Assembly: GCA_947034885.2 (NCBI GenBank)
Contig: OX344749.2
Span: forward strand, 19,111,501 to 19,175,500
Direction: 5' to 3'
From: Thuidium tamariscinum
Lineage: Eukaryota > Streptophyta > Bryopsida > Hypnales > Thuidiaceae
DNA length: 64,000 bases
The notes below the pieces were generated by a model that was not told the DNA's origin, ran no database searches, and worked only from the letters and a program-made list of their open reading frames with translations. The position numbers and the translations under genes are program-made. Numbering within the stretch: the first letter of the stretch is position 1; each line of letters begins with the position of its first letter. Positions 23,559-35,396 of this stretch are shown here, piece by piece.

Positions 23559-25060
23559 ATGGCCTCAGATGTGGGACTTTCAAACGACCGACAATTACGA
23601 TTCACGGGTCCAAGCAAACCAAGCTCAAAGAAGGGGAAGGAACCCAGAGAAAACGAAGAGAAAGAAGAATGGGCAAGCAAACAAGAGTATGTGAATCTGC
23701 TCGGCGATGACATCTTCGAGGCGTTCGTGCGACGACGAGAGGAGGCATTGCGGGCGACCGCTGAACTCCGGAAGATGATGCTGTTGACCCGTCACTCGGT
23801 GCGCTACATTGCTTCACACGAAAGATCTCTAGCACACGAATTTCAAAGATTCTTAGAGTTCGCCGAGCAGCAGCGTAAAAAAGAATCACGAAGGGCTAAG
23901 CTGTTAGGGTTGCCACCGCAAAGCGCCCCTGCCAACATGTTTACGGTCCGACCCGTTGGGTCTTTCGCGTTTCTTCCACCCCGAAAGCAAATTCCAGAAG
24001 AGTTAAAGGCGCGTCGTACAAGGTCCAAGATGTATCTGAAGATGAAAATGGAGCACATCCAAAACCTTCGTGTGGCGAACAATGAGGTCCCTCAAAGGAA
24101 GCACTCCTCCCTTGCAAGCCATGGACCTCTCGTCCGCTATTAGGAAAAAACCCGTGACACCACGACGTCCGACTCAATTCAGCGCACAGTTTCTCCAGGA
24201 AGAACCACCTCACTATGCTGTTTCTCTCCGCCAAACTAGACCGGCAACTGTCCCTGCAGAAACGCAGGCTGACCTCTACCGTTGGATGACGGATTTCTTT
24301 CGAGAACATGTTCCAAACGAGAGCGGGGATAATGCAAGTTGCAGATCTGGCTCGCGAATGAGCCTGAAAGACTCTCAGATGCGAGATGAACAAATGTAAG
24401 TAAGATTTTACACCCTCACCTTAACACTACTTGTCCATTGATGCAGTTAAGCTCATGAAAACTTGGTCAGGATTTGCAATACTAATTGGGTTGGGTATGC
24501 CGATACTACTCGAGGCAACTTTGTTCAAGTACATTGGAATCAGTTTCAAGCGTTGTAAATCTACCTTGGAGGAGTGGTTGCTTTTATTATTCCAGATTGT
24601 CTAAGAGCCTCCTATCGTGAAATACATCTTTGAAGATTATGCCATTGCATGGATTAGGGTTATCGTACTCACAGTTATTTATCACATTCTATGCAGGCTT
24701 GATCAGCTATGCTCGATTGCATCTGTCCCACCATCCTATATTGCAGAGAGTCCTTGGTACGCTTTGAGGAAAGCCATTTCCCAACCCACTTCCCAACGCG
24801 GATTGAGGTTTAACCATTTACACTCCCCTCCTGCAAGGCAACCCAAACGCGAAATGAAGATTGATTACGAGCTTGCGGCTCAATTGGAGGCAAGGAGGAT
24901 GGAGAAATTGAGGAAAAAGTCTCCAATTGTCCTAAGGACTTCCAGTCTTGGAAAACGAAAACGACGAATGCAAACAGCAGCAAGTTCACCCCAACGCGCA
25001 TCCCGCAGACTGTTTCAAGAACATGCCGCGGATACCACATTGACAGCGTTTTATTTGTAA
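23559..25060 (+). CDS. Basic protein of unknown function, two exons, apparent frameshift
   Basis: The ATG at 23559 follows an in-frame stop. Frame 1 runs 194 codons and is very rich in Arg, Lys and Glu, with a probable helical stretch (EAFVRRREEALRATAELRKM). It ends PLVRY at 24143. From about 24046 the next frame (+1) is open and coding-like (RKKPVTPRRPTQFSAQFLQE). It runs to a strong donor, CAAAT/GTAAGT, after 24395. The acceptor at 24696 joins in phase to an exon of 120 codons (24697-25060) ending TAFYL. Read together, about 398 residues, strongly basic, probably partly disordered, without membrane segments. The frame change needs a one-base indel between 24046 and 24143; an intron there would be about 32 bp. 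It may be a recent pseudogene, a sequence error or a missed splice. No known family was recognised. Confidence 0.5.
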
Positions 25061-25308
25061 AGTCCGATACACAATGTTAGCCTATTATTATGTCAATCCT
25101 TTAGCTGATAGAATGCAACCCATTTTTGTTGAGCTCTGTAATTCAAGAACAACACATTGCTACACATAATTAGGGTTCTAACGTTCTAACCACTGAATAA
25201 AACACAGATGAATACCTATTTATGGTCAATTGTAGTCTCACAGGTAAGGCAATCCTAATCCCTGCTGCGGAACTCTGTACAAATACCTCTAGGGCTGACA
25301 AATTGCAG

Positions 25309-28300
25309 TTGGCCATTGGCAGCTTCAGGAAGCTGGGGTTGAAGAAGTCAGCGACGTGCGGTACATTTGCTTGGCGAACAGGGGTATTGGCAATGTGATT
25401 TCACAGGAGTTGGCACCCTATACGTATCTTCGATGTCTTGATCTCTCAGGAAACCTATATATTTTGCGTAATTTCACACTACGAAATTGATATCTGGAAG
25501 TATGTTCTGGTAGTCCAATTCAATGTGGGTGTCAAGTTCATAATCACTGAAGATATTGCAAAATAGACAAGTCAATCTCATGTACTAGACACTCTAATTT
25601 TCTATAATCTCTACTTTATGAAAAGTTCTAATCGATTGCCGTGCAGATGAGCCTGACTGCACTCACTACTTTGAGAAAGCTTATTTTGTTGGGCAACCAA
25701 CAGTCGGAGTTGGAAATTCCCGAAGGTTCCTTCCAAGAGCTTGAGGTACTTCCACAAAAACTGCCTACTAGTTCGTGAGCCTACTTCAATTTGTGGAAAT
25801 TCCTCCATTTTCAGTCACAAGTTGGGTTCGTATCTGAATGAATTCCAAAGTCGTTAATCTTTTTTAGATACGAGTATGAATGTCTTTCTGGGCAGCTTAC
25901 ACACATGTTATCAAGATTATAACCTCTAAGTTGGAATCTAATCGCCTTGGAAAAGATACAAAAGTTGAGGAAGGTATATCTTAAACGATTCAATCAGAAC
26001 ATCAACATTAACTCCATCGTATGAATGTCTTAAGCCACATGTTAAAACCCTGTTTTAGTTCGAAACCCTTAGAATTTATTTTTTAAAAAGTAAAGAGAAT
26101 CTGTGTCATGTACATCAGTCTTAGCTGGTTTTGTGGGGTGGAAGGATTTGAATCTGAAAATAATTGATGTGGAATTTTTCCTGCAGGTGTTTTTGTGGGA
26201 CACACCATTGTCTCGTATGGTGACTTACAATGGGTCAGGGAAGTGCTCCCCACAGTCGGTCCCAATCTTGCAAGCTGCAATGAGAGCCCAAAGAGCAGGC
26301 CAAAACTGGTATCTAAGTTAGTGAAAACTGACAAGCTGGTGAAGGATGGTTGGTACTCTGACAAATTGATGTGTGCCGTTCATGACAATGGCCCACTTGT
26401 AAGCTAAAGATTAATTAGTGGCTAACAATTTGTCTTGTCTGGAATAGAAAGCACAACGATATCATATGATAAGTTTGTTTGTGAACCCCTGTCAAGTTAA
26501 ACCCACAAGTTATTCATCTATAAGGTCGGTACACCTAAAAGTGCCACTTTTTGGTACTGTGTGTAGTAACTATTATTGGTCTGATCAAATTTTCATATAG
26601 TCTTCTTGGCAAGTGAAAGCACGTTCCAATGCACCAAAAAACGCAGCATTTGGATACAATATGCAAAAGTTATTAAGGTTCAAAGTTTGTTTCTAAAAGC
26701 GCTCCAGCCAAATAGGTACATAATGGAATTCAGAAATGTGCAGCAACTCTAGATGGCACTTTTAGGTGAGGTGCAATTTTAGGTGTATCCACCTTAGTTC
26801 AAGTAAGGGAGGAGGCTTGAAAACTACTCAAGCTTGAAAACCGCCCACCTTCTCAAATGTACATTGTTTGTACATGTTGCTTATTCAACTTTACAAGAAT
26901 GTACAAACACTGCACATTTGAGAAGGTGGGCGATTTTAAAGCCTTACGCCATTCCCGATGCCATTTCAATTTCAAAAAATCATAACTAACTCTACAAAGC
27001 TCCAAAAATATGAAATACATTGGGTCAGGTGCCAATTCTACTTGTCTTTCAAGAGAAATTTATTGAAAAATAATTCAAGAAGTTTTGCCTCCAGTTTCAG
27101 GTCTTAGATGGGCACTTTATGGACCTCCTTTGTTAGTGGTCAGCGGTCAAGTTTGTTAAACATGAGACATCATACAATAGATCCTCTCTTATTAACCCCT
27201 AAATACCCAAGCCTTTTCAAGTGTGTTTTGACTATGGAAAAAGTGCATTGGCTTGTAGTCATCTCCAATGAAGCAAGTTGATTTTTTTTCAAAATCTAAT
27301 CGCATAGATGTTTAAAGAATTTGTTTTTTAGTGAGTACACAAATTTTGAGTGCTAAATTGTATAGGAGTTGTGAGATTATAATGAGAGAAGAATACATTT
27401 TTTATATGTAGTATGTTGCTTTTTTCCACAATGTTTTCCAAATTTACATATAAATTCTTTGGGGGATTGGAGGTGACATGAACAACCATGTAGAGTGTAA
27501 GCACACTAAAATGCACTTCTAAAAAACTTGATTTCACAAAAGCTATTAAATTCATTACACAATCCACCTTGCAATTGTTGAAATGCAATTATTTTTTATA
27601 AGTAGAAATTGCACATAGCCCTAAATCAATAGTTATATGTTAAAATTTTCAATGGTGAATATCATGAAAACACTTTACACTTTCCATTGGAACCATTCTC
27701 AAAGCAAATGGATATGTACAATTTTTTAGATCTCAAAACAAGTGAAATTGCTGAACGCTAGGAAATGAAGTAAAATTGGCAAGCTTTACACTTCACTTTT
27801 GGTACATGTATGCCTTTGAAGACCTTTCAATAATCAAATATGTACTTTTTTTTTAGTGAAAAATGAAGGTTTTCAATAGTTAACCCTTAAAACTGCCCCC
27901 AAAAATATTTTAAATGGTCAAAGGAATTTAACTGCTCGCTTAAAAATGGGCTTCAAATTTTAGATCGACTATACATGGTCGATTGGGCAGTTAGGGGTTA
28001 AACCCTCTCTAGGATGATAAACCTTTGTAACTCAATGTATCAGATCAGTCCTAGATTGAGTCAAATTACAAAGGATGTAAGTAAATCTGACCCTCTCTAA
28101 GTGAATAAACCTCTCTAACTGAATATGTCAAACTGGGCCAGGACCAATTGAATTAGAGAGGTTCTATTATAAGGTAGGGGGATGTACTTGTGACCTTGTC
28201 TCTAAAAGCGATCTGGTAGATTTTGCCTCTAGCATGTACTAGAAGTGTACATTTCAGCAGGGGGGCACTTTTAGAAACCACTGTGTTTTCAACTTCAAAA

Positions 28301-29043
28301 ATTCATAACTAATTCCATGAAGGTCCAAAAAATATGAAATGACTTGCGTTAGATGCCAATTCCATTTTTCTTACCACGAAATTTTACTAAAAATTTCTTT
28401 AAGGAATTTAGCTTCCCCCAAATGCAAATCAGCTGGTAAAGGGTCGCTTTTACAGCCCCCTACCTTAATATTAACTGAGTCAATAACCTCATCAGTCTTC
28501 CCTGTTCTATTCTCATACTTGATTGTAATCCCACAAGGCTTAATTTATGTAGGGATGAGATGATTTGAAGTCTGTCTTCCATGTTTTCTGTGCACAGGGA
28601 ATGTCCTCCGACCACGGAAATTCAAGGCAAGGCTTCAGAAGAGCAGACACGTCGAGGAAGAGATACAGAAAGCTACAATGTTGCACAAGGCTGCTGCTGG
28701 GAGAAAATTTTACTCGGGCCCAACTAGTCTAATTGCTGAGGTAATGTGGTTGCCTGGATTAAAGTTTAGTACATTAAAATGAATACCGATTTGAGACTGG
28801 GGCACCCTCTGTATGTTTGTTTTGATTGACAATTAATGCAAATAGTTATGGATGCAAGTTCTCATCCTTTGAAATGCTTAAACTCTTGCAAATTTGCCGG
28901 ATCTTCAACTCGGATATGGCTTACAAATAGTTCCAATTTGCAGTCGCCTGAGACCAAGGAAGCAGAGCTTTTTATTGCTGATATGCGAAAGGTGTCATTT
29001 ACTAAGAGATCACCACAGCAAGCACTCGGAATTCGAAAAAGAG
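25309..29043 (+). CDS. Leucine-rich-repeat protein, dispersed exons, incomplete
   Basis: Exon-like blocks with splice signals lie at 25309-25467 (GHWQLQEAGVEEVSDVRYIC ... YLRCLDLSGN), 25647-25748 (SLTALTTLRKLILLGN ... SFQELE), about 25930-25970 (LSWNLIALEKIQKLRK), 26187-26398, 28598-28740 (VLRPRKFKARLQKSRHVEEE) and 28944-29043 (SPETKEAELFIADMRKVSFT). The first blocks carry 22-residue LRRs of the non-receptor type. The later ones encode a basic tail. Only the last two join in a consistent phase (phase 0). Earlier junctions do not, so exons are missing or the gene is decayed. Introns hold a 272-bp MITE, a TTAA-flanked element and a hairpin array. Neither the start nor the end of the gene was found. 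The subfamily is unknown. Confidence 0.4.
26523..26794. mobile_element. 272-bp MITE, family B copy 2
   Basis: It begins AGGTCGGTACACCTAAAA and ends TTTTAGGTGTATCCACCT, with TA on both sides. It is very similar, in reverse orientation, to 38489-38760, with only scattered substitutions and the same length. It lies in an intron-like interval of the LRR gene. Confidence 0.88.
26801..27141. repeat. Dispersed repeat family C, copy 1
   Basis: It matches 63201-63535 in the same orientation, from AGGAGGCT through a hairpin of TGTACATTGTTTGTACAT words, to TTAGATGGGC...GATGGACCT-type sequence. The start AGGGAGGAGGC is preceded by TA. A matching right end was not located. Confidence 0.65.
27192..28001. 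mobile_element. TTAA-flanked ~0.8-kb element, family H
   Basis: It starts TTAACCCCTAAATACCCAAG and ends TTGGGCAGTTAGGGGTTAA, giving inverted ends of about 20 bp. The interior is AT-rich with no transposase frame. The TTAA-CCCC end design is shared with families A and G, although the interior differs. Confidence 0.6.
28006..28170. repeat. Tandem pair of ~85-bp hairpin units
   Basis: CCCTCTCTA starts both units (28006 and 28091). Each contains an inverted repeat: CCTTTGTAACTCAAT pairs with 28054-28073, and CCTCTCTAACTGAAT pairs with 28147-28163. Stems are about 15-18 bp with loops of about 20 bp. Confidence 0.65.
28172..28465. mobile_element. 294-bp TA-flanked MITE, related to family C
   Basis: It begins AGGTAGGGGGATGTA and ends GCCCCCTACCT, with TA on both sides. 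Its inner part (TTCAACTTCAAAAATTCATA and GATGCCAATTCCA) matches the family C copies at 26801 and 63201. The end design AGGT...ACCT plus TA is the same as in family B. Confidence 0.65.
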
Positions 29044-29099
29044 GTAAGTTATTCAACTACACTATCTCACCTTCACATGATTCATTTATGTGGTAGTCT

Positions 29100-32000
29100 T
29101 TTCAGTAAAATTTTACTAAAAATCTTACTTAAAGGTCATTTAAAAAAAAAATACTACTAAGACTATATTTAAAATACTTTTAGTTTCTCTTGTTGTATAT
29201 GTCGTTTTTTGTTTTTTTAAATTTAACCCTAGAAAAGCTTGAAAGCCCTTTGAGGTTGTATAGTATATCAAGAATTTGGTGGTATTTGATCGGAAAAACA
29301 TTGACCAAATACTTTTTGGTACAAAGTATATTAATGATCAAGATGGTCAGTAAATAACAATGTATCACAATTCTTGCATTAAATAACAATTAAAAAGTTA
29401 CAAGGCTATATATGGGTCATATAGAAAGACTCCAAGTGCCTATCAAGGATTAAATATTTAAGTTGATTGTGCTGTTCAATTGTAAATGGCCGGAAAGGGT
29501 GTTGGAATTAATTATGAAATAAGGGGAAAATTTTACAAAAGGCACCAAGTCTTGTAGAGCCATATCTATCCGAAGCTCAAGTTGTTGCAACAATAGCAAG
29601 AAAAGCCTTGTGAATGAGTCCATGTGAGGTATTCGTTTGCTTTCTAATCTTGTATTGGTCTCCTATTGTGCACATTTTATATCTGAGTTTGAGTCAAGAT
29701 TTGAGTTCATGCAGGTGCAACAAATTAATCAAGAATGGCACAAAAATAAGGATAGATGATTAAAAAAAAGGTGAAAGCAAGAATTGACCTTTATTTTCCA
29801 TCTTTCAATTTCTCCAATTCTTATCCTAATGTGTACCTCCAACCCTTAATTTGATTGAAAATTCAAATTTGCAAGGGTGTTCTTAGACTAGAGAGGTTCA
29901 ATTTACTCTATAAAATTGCCCAATGTATTTGAATTTATTTTAAATTTAATTATCAAATGCAAATCTTGAATCAAATCACAAATAAGGTAGAATCTTTTGA
30001 GAGAATGTAGGATACCACTAATGTACCTGGTACATTCTTGCATTATGTAATGCAATAGACACTTAGTAGCTTCCATAGACTCCTTTGCGATGTAGAGGAA
30101 GCTATAGAAAGACAAAGGCAAGATTCAACACAAATCCCACTTGAAAGTATGGACCGGAAGAATGCTTCAAACACAAGGAAAAAGACTTTTACAAACACAC
30201 CAAGAAAAAAATCATCTAACAAATTTAAATAAGGCGAGAAACATGGTGCTTCAATGCATTTGTGAAACACATTTGTAGTGTAATTCCCAAAGAAAATGTA
30301 CTAGAACGCTATCCATTTCCAAACCTCAACTTGTGAGAATTGCAAGATTTGTTTAGGTACCTTGCAATACATTCATTTTCTAAGGTTGTGTAGAGTTTTG
30401 AGGTAACAGATATAGACTAGTGGAAGTCATTTATACTAAATCAAGTATGATAGGAAAAAAAAAGACTACATAGTGAATAGAGAAGATGATAGTTTAGAAC
30501 TCTTTTACTTTTTATATAGATTTCCTATTAATTAAATCTTTTCAATAACTCTTCATCTTAGAAGCACAATAGAGTACCAAACACAATTTCAACCAATCGA
30601 CATCAATCAAAATTAGTATAAAGTACTTGAGGAGGTACCATTTGAAAAGCTTCTTAAAAAATATCAATGAGTATTGCTAATATTTCATGAGCTTAAAATT
30701 TGCCACAACATTCATGTAACTCTTAGTGTTTTTTACATTCTAGTAAAACATTAAAGTCAAGGAAGTCACCAAAATGCTTTTATTATTGAACCAATAGGGA
30801 CATTCTTTGTTTCTATAGTGAACAATGAAAAGATATCCATTTGGGACACTTTTGGTCCATACCATTCTTCAAAGGTTAAACAATTTGGTACCTAATAGTA
30901 AGGCTAGAGGGAGTAATTCAACATTCTTTAATACTAGATAAATGGACTTTTTGTGATGCCCAATCACAATGGAAAAATCAAGAAACACACTTGAAACTTT
31001 AAACAACTTTTGGAAACCCTTACCAAAATATACAAGAAAATAGTGGCATTGTTTTGCAAAGTTCCTTATTTTTCATTGCTTTTAGAGGATCAAAGAATAT
31101 TTGAGTGCTTTGTAGCCTTGAAAGGAAGTTTGTACTTTATGACCTAAATCCAAATGTAATCTTCTTCAACCCAACTTGCCCCTAGATGCTTATAGTTGAA
31201 CAATTCACAATCTTGCCAAACCTCCATATCTTGTTTAGCAATTCTTTTTTGACAATCCATTGTAAAAGGGTGATTTTTGAAGGTAAAAAATTGAAATAGT
31301 TGTCAAAATCTATCAAAATGTTATTCAAGGTAGGATGCTCAAGGGGGGTCACATCCCTATATATTTGATAACCACATGCTAATAACAAGGTATTTGATGG
31401 GGGGCAATTATCTCCTCCCATTCTTTTTGCCCTCCTTATTTGTAGATAAAAAGCTACTAGTAGAGATTTTTTGCACCCTATTGCTTTTTGTAAATGGAGA
31501 GGAAGGCTAATTTTTGGCACCTTATTTTTTTTACATTTTAGAACTATTGAATATTAAGAGGAATTTAAACACCTTGCAAAAACAAATATGTGAGCAACAA
31601 ATTTCCATCGCATTTGAACTAGCAATAAGTTTCCTATAGTATTTGAACTAGTATTGGATGCAATACACATTACCAATAGCGTACCATGAAAAGGACCATT
31701 GAAAACAAAATCAATGGCAAAAGTATACCATAGATAAGAAAACAAACTCTAGCATGTATAATCTATTAGCTACAAGATGCATCCAATAGTAGTACACAAT
31801 CCATGAAAAAAGAGCACAATCAAATAAAAGAAAGCTAAAAATATAATAATTTAATATACTACATGTATTCACAAATACAAGTGTGATTAATCTTAGCTCA
31901 CCAAGGAACCTAAAATTTAAAAATTAAAAGTTTACAAACATAGGTCATTTACAAATTATAGCTATCAATTCTAACATGTAACACATTTCTACTATACATG

Positions 32001-33360
32001 ACCTAGGAGCAATTTCCACCAATTTAAAGCCACGCTTAAATCAAATTTAAGATAACAATTACAACCACCTTCCTAAACCATTCATCAAAAAAATGAACGT
32101 TCTAAGAATTTTTTAAGGGATTTAAGGTTTGGTACCCTATTTTTTTCTACTATACAAAAAGGAGGGCATTTTTCTATACCTTATTTTATATATAATCATA
32201 TATAAGACATACTACCAATGCTATGGTAGATCTAGCCAAAGTATAAATTTTTTCTTCAATGGATTAAATTGACCCTATTTTTGATCTCACGACATTTTCT
32301 ATTATATCGGGAGTCATCCTCCAAAGGTAGGATAACATCACCATATTTGGTTGGATGTATGTATATTAAAGTGAACAATTGTATTTTGCCTATTTTTTAC
32401 ATATTTACAAATTTAGAAAGATTCTCATCATCCTAGTCAAAATTGAAAGTAATACTACCTTTGAATATTGAAATCAAGATATTGATTGGAATATGATGTG
32501 TCTTAGTCAAAAAAATTCATTTAAGATGCTTCAATTTTTTTTTATGTTTATTGGTATTCAAATACACATAGTATTCCATACTTTAAATATGTGGTTAAAC
32601 CCTAAAATTCTTTGATTATGTTTTCACCAAAAGTGCTTCAAAACTACCATTTCTAATACAAGTACCAAATTTTAGGAAAAAATACATCATGAAGGGAGAT
32701 TTGAAGGCATTAGAAGACTGTGAGTTATCTTGAGTTCTTCAATTATGGGAATGCACCACATCAGTAGTCTAATGTAGTTGAGATATTGTTACGTTAAAAA
32801 ATAATAATTAACTTTAAGAAAAAAATTTAACTTTTTTTTTGGAAAAAATATTCTTGGAAAAATTAGTTTTAGGTTTTGTAACACTATTTGGAATTTTGGG
32901 GGTAAAAAAATTTCAACCATTATCTGCAACTTTACTAGTTCAAGACACCATAGAGAACAAACAAGGGAACAACTTAAAAACAACCTTCCTTTGCCTTCAA
33001 ATCTCCCCTAATGTTTTGGAAGCCTTTAGCAAGGAGGGAGCATAAACTTTGTTTTATGATATTGAAAGATATTGAATTTTGAATTTTTATGAGTTAAGAA
33101 ATTATTTTTACATTTATTTTGAATATGGCAACAATATTAGGCATAGAAGTGTAAATGACAATTAGTGCTATGCCTTAAAATTTGGTAACTCAAAACTATA
33201 GTTTATATAAACCAACAATTTCTAAACTCTCAATGCTTAGGCATATCTACATCAAAATCTCCGACAACGAATGTAGGAGAAGCAATAATAATTCTAAGTC
33301 CTCTCTTGGAATAAACTGCGGCCTCCGGATTTTAAAAAAAAATTCTTATTAGAACAAACA
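29100..33360. other. AT-rich spacer with one repeat copy
   Basis: Reading frames reach only about 110 codons and show no domains. A repeat (about 32690-33045) also occurs at about 48655-49020. No exon continuing the LRR gene was detected. Confidence 0.5.
32690..33045. repeat. Dispersed repeat family K, copy 1
   Basis: It shares ordered words with 48655-49020: GATTTGAAGGCAT, a TGCAMCATCARTAGT-like word, CAAGGRAACAAC, TTTGTGCCTTCAAAT-like sequence and the closing AGCAAGGAGG/GCCTCC region. The copies are strongly diverged and no ends could be set. Confidence 0.45.
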
Positions 33361-33417
33361 AATCACGTTATGCGACTGTCGGTGTGCTAGTGTCGGAGTT
33401 CGAGTGTCGGAGTGAAT

Positions 33418-33510
33418 AGGAAGAAAACCAAGCTGCAAATGGAGCGTGAGTGTGAACAGGAAGAAAACCAAGCAGCAAATGGAGAGAAAGAGAAAGAGAA
33501 AGAGAAAGTG
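33418..33510. repeat. 40-bp duplication and GAGAAA microsatellite upstream of TPR gene
   Basis: The word GAAGAAAACCAAGC.GCAAA occurs at about 33419 and 33459, a 40-bp period. A short (GAGAAA)n run follows to about 33508. It lies 110-200 bp before the start codon at 33623, so it is promoter or leader sequence. Confidence 0.8.
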
Positions 33511-33600
33511 ATAGTGATGAGTACTCAATGACAGTGATCCAAAAAACCAAGCTCCGTCTGTTGAATGGTGAATCCAGCCGAGTTCCGTCGCAAGGCTTTG

Positions 33601-33609
33601 TTAGGGTTT
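33601..33609 (+). promoter_or_regulatory. Inverse telo-box TTAGGGTTT
   Basis: TTAGGGTTT lies 13 bases before the ATG at 33623, so it is probably in the 5' leader. The same motif class marks the ubiquitin-L40 gene. Function is inferred. Confidence 0.45.
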
Positions 33610-33622
33610 GGGAATAGAATCG

Positions 33623-35396
33623 ATGGAAGCTCTCAAGGAGCAGGGCAACGACGCAGTGCGGCGCAAGGACTTCGCGGCAGCCGCGGAGCTTTACGTGCGC
33701 GCTATCGAAGCCGCGGGCTCGCAGCATTTGCCGCAGCACGACCTGGCTGCGCTGCACTCTAACTGTTCGTTCGCCTATCTGAAGCTGGCGCAGCTTCCCG
33801 AAGCTCTGTCCCAGGCGCACAGTGCCGTGACCGCGAACCCTAATTGGAGCAAGGGCCACTTCCGGTTAGGGGAAGCCCTGTTTGCATCCGCGGACTTTGC
33901 TGGCGCGGAGAAGGCGTATGCGCGCGCGTCGGAGCTTGCTGTCGACGACGCCACTTTGAAGAAGAAGGTAAGCAGTCGTCCAAGTATCTCAACTAATTTT
34001 CTTGACAGGCCATAATAAGATCTCGGGTGCACATGTCATTGAACACTCTCCTCCCTTTCTCTGTGCTCTATCCACACACTAATTGCACAGTATGATTGCA
34101 AGGAATTTGTTTTCTCATTCTACGAAAGAAGAAAGTTGGTTCCCTTTTTTGTACACTCTGTCAGCATTAATCGCACTCACCAATTGTTGAATTGCAAAAA
34201 TCATTTTTTGTGTATTCAACTTGAACAAGTATGAATGTGCTGTAGCTGAGTGGTTTGAAGGGGAATTATTTCTTTTTTTTGAAAGTTGGAACGTTTGCGA
34301 CTAAGCGCTTTGTGAATCACAATGTATATATATGGTTCTTAATCCATTTTGCTTCTGGAAGTTTCAAGACTCAATTATTGACAGTCGTAAGAAGTTCTAA
34401 ATTTTGAGCACAATTTTGAACTCGCTAAGCCGTTTGAAACTATTGAGTGTGGTCAATGGCATGTCTTCTATACATGTTGAGCAATTTATTCATTTAATGA
34501 GACCGGTTTTCATAAATATTGATTTTTTTGACGGATTCTAATTACTTTGCCTTTGATTTGAGAATTTTGAAGTGTGACGTGCAAATTTTTTTTTGTAAAA
34601 TCTCTCTTAAAAGGTAATTCTCGCGCGAGAGGCCATGTCGGGCTTTTACTTCCGGCAGCTGCTCGCTGGGCGGGACTTCGCCGTGAACGCGGGGAACATT
34701 CTCGAGCGGCAGATTTTTAGCAGTGCCAAGCAGATGCAGAATTTTGTGTATTTGATTGGGGATGCGAGGACACGAGAGGCAGTCGTGGTGGATGCGGCGT
34801 GGGATGTGAAAGGAATCCGGAGTTTCGTTGCCGCTGAGAATATGCGGTTGGTTGGAGCTGTAGTGACGCACTACCATTTTGATCACACGGGTGGGACGCC
34901 GCCACCGCCGTTCGACCAGCTCGGAATCAAGGTGCCTGGCGTTAGAGAGCTTGCAGTTGAAGATAGGCTGCCTGTTTACATAAACAGAAATGACGCAACC
35001 ACGGTGATGGAATCGAATGGCGTTCCTTCGGAAAATCTGACTCTGCTTGACGATGCTGCGGAGATTTCTGTCGGCAATGTAAGGTTGAAGTTTATTCACA
35101 CACCAGGGCATACGCCTGGTAGTCAATGTATTCACATTGAGCGGCCAGAACAGGATATGTTGATTTCAGGTGACACGCTCTTCATTGGGAGCTGCGGGCG
35201 TTTGGACCTGCCTGACTGCAATGCCAAAGCTATGTACAGTAGCTTACAGAGGAAGCTTGCTGTATTGCCAGCCACTACGAGGGTTTATCCTGGTCATGAT
35301 TACGGAGGCTCTTACACGACGATCTCTCGGGAAAGGGAAGAGGGGTTTCTGAGGCCTATGAACGAGGGAGACTGGTTGCGCATGCACGGCCGTTGA
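33623..35396 (+). CDS. TPR domain-metallo-beta-lactamase (glyoxalase II-like) fusion protein
   Basis: Exons are 33623-33967 and 34614-35396. The GT-AG intron is 646 bp, phase 0, and the product is 375 residues. Residues 1-113 form about three TPR helices pairs (EQGNDAVRRKDFAAAAELYV; LHSNCSFAYLKLAQLPEALS; GHFRLGEALFASADFAGAEK). Residues about 140-360 are a metallo-beta-lactamase fold. Metal ligands are all present: T-H-Y-H-F-D-H (His201, His203, Asp205, His206), His281 in HTPGHTPGS, Asp302 in SGDTLF and His343 in YPGHDYGG. This matches the hydroxyacylglutathione-hydrolase branch, which hydrolyses thioesters or related substrates. The true substrate is not known. No targeting peptide is evident, so it may be cytosolic. 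The TPRs probably bind a partner such as a chaperone tail. Downstream, an ATG at 34635 could serve as an internal start for the hydrolase alone. Confidence 0.9.

Noticed and set aside
24086-24117. A short intron that would repair the frame in the 23559-25060 gene
   Set aside because: The only GT...AG pair is about 32 bp, below workable size, and it would not restore the required phase.
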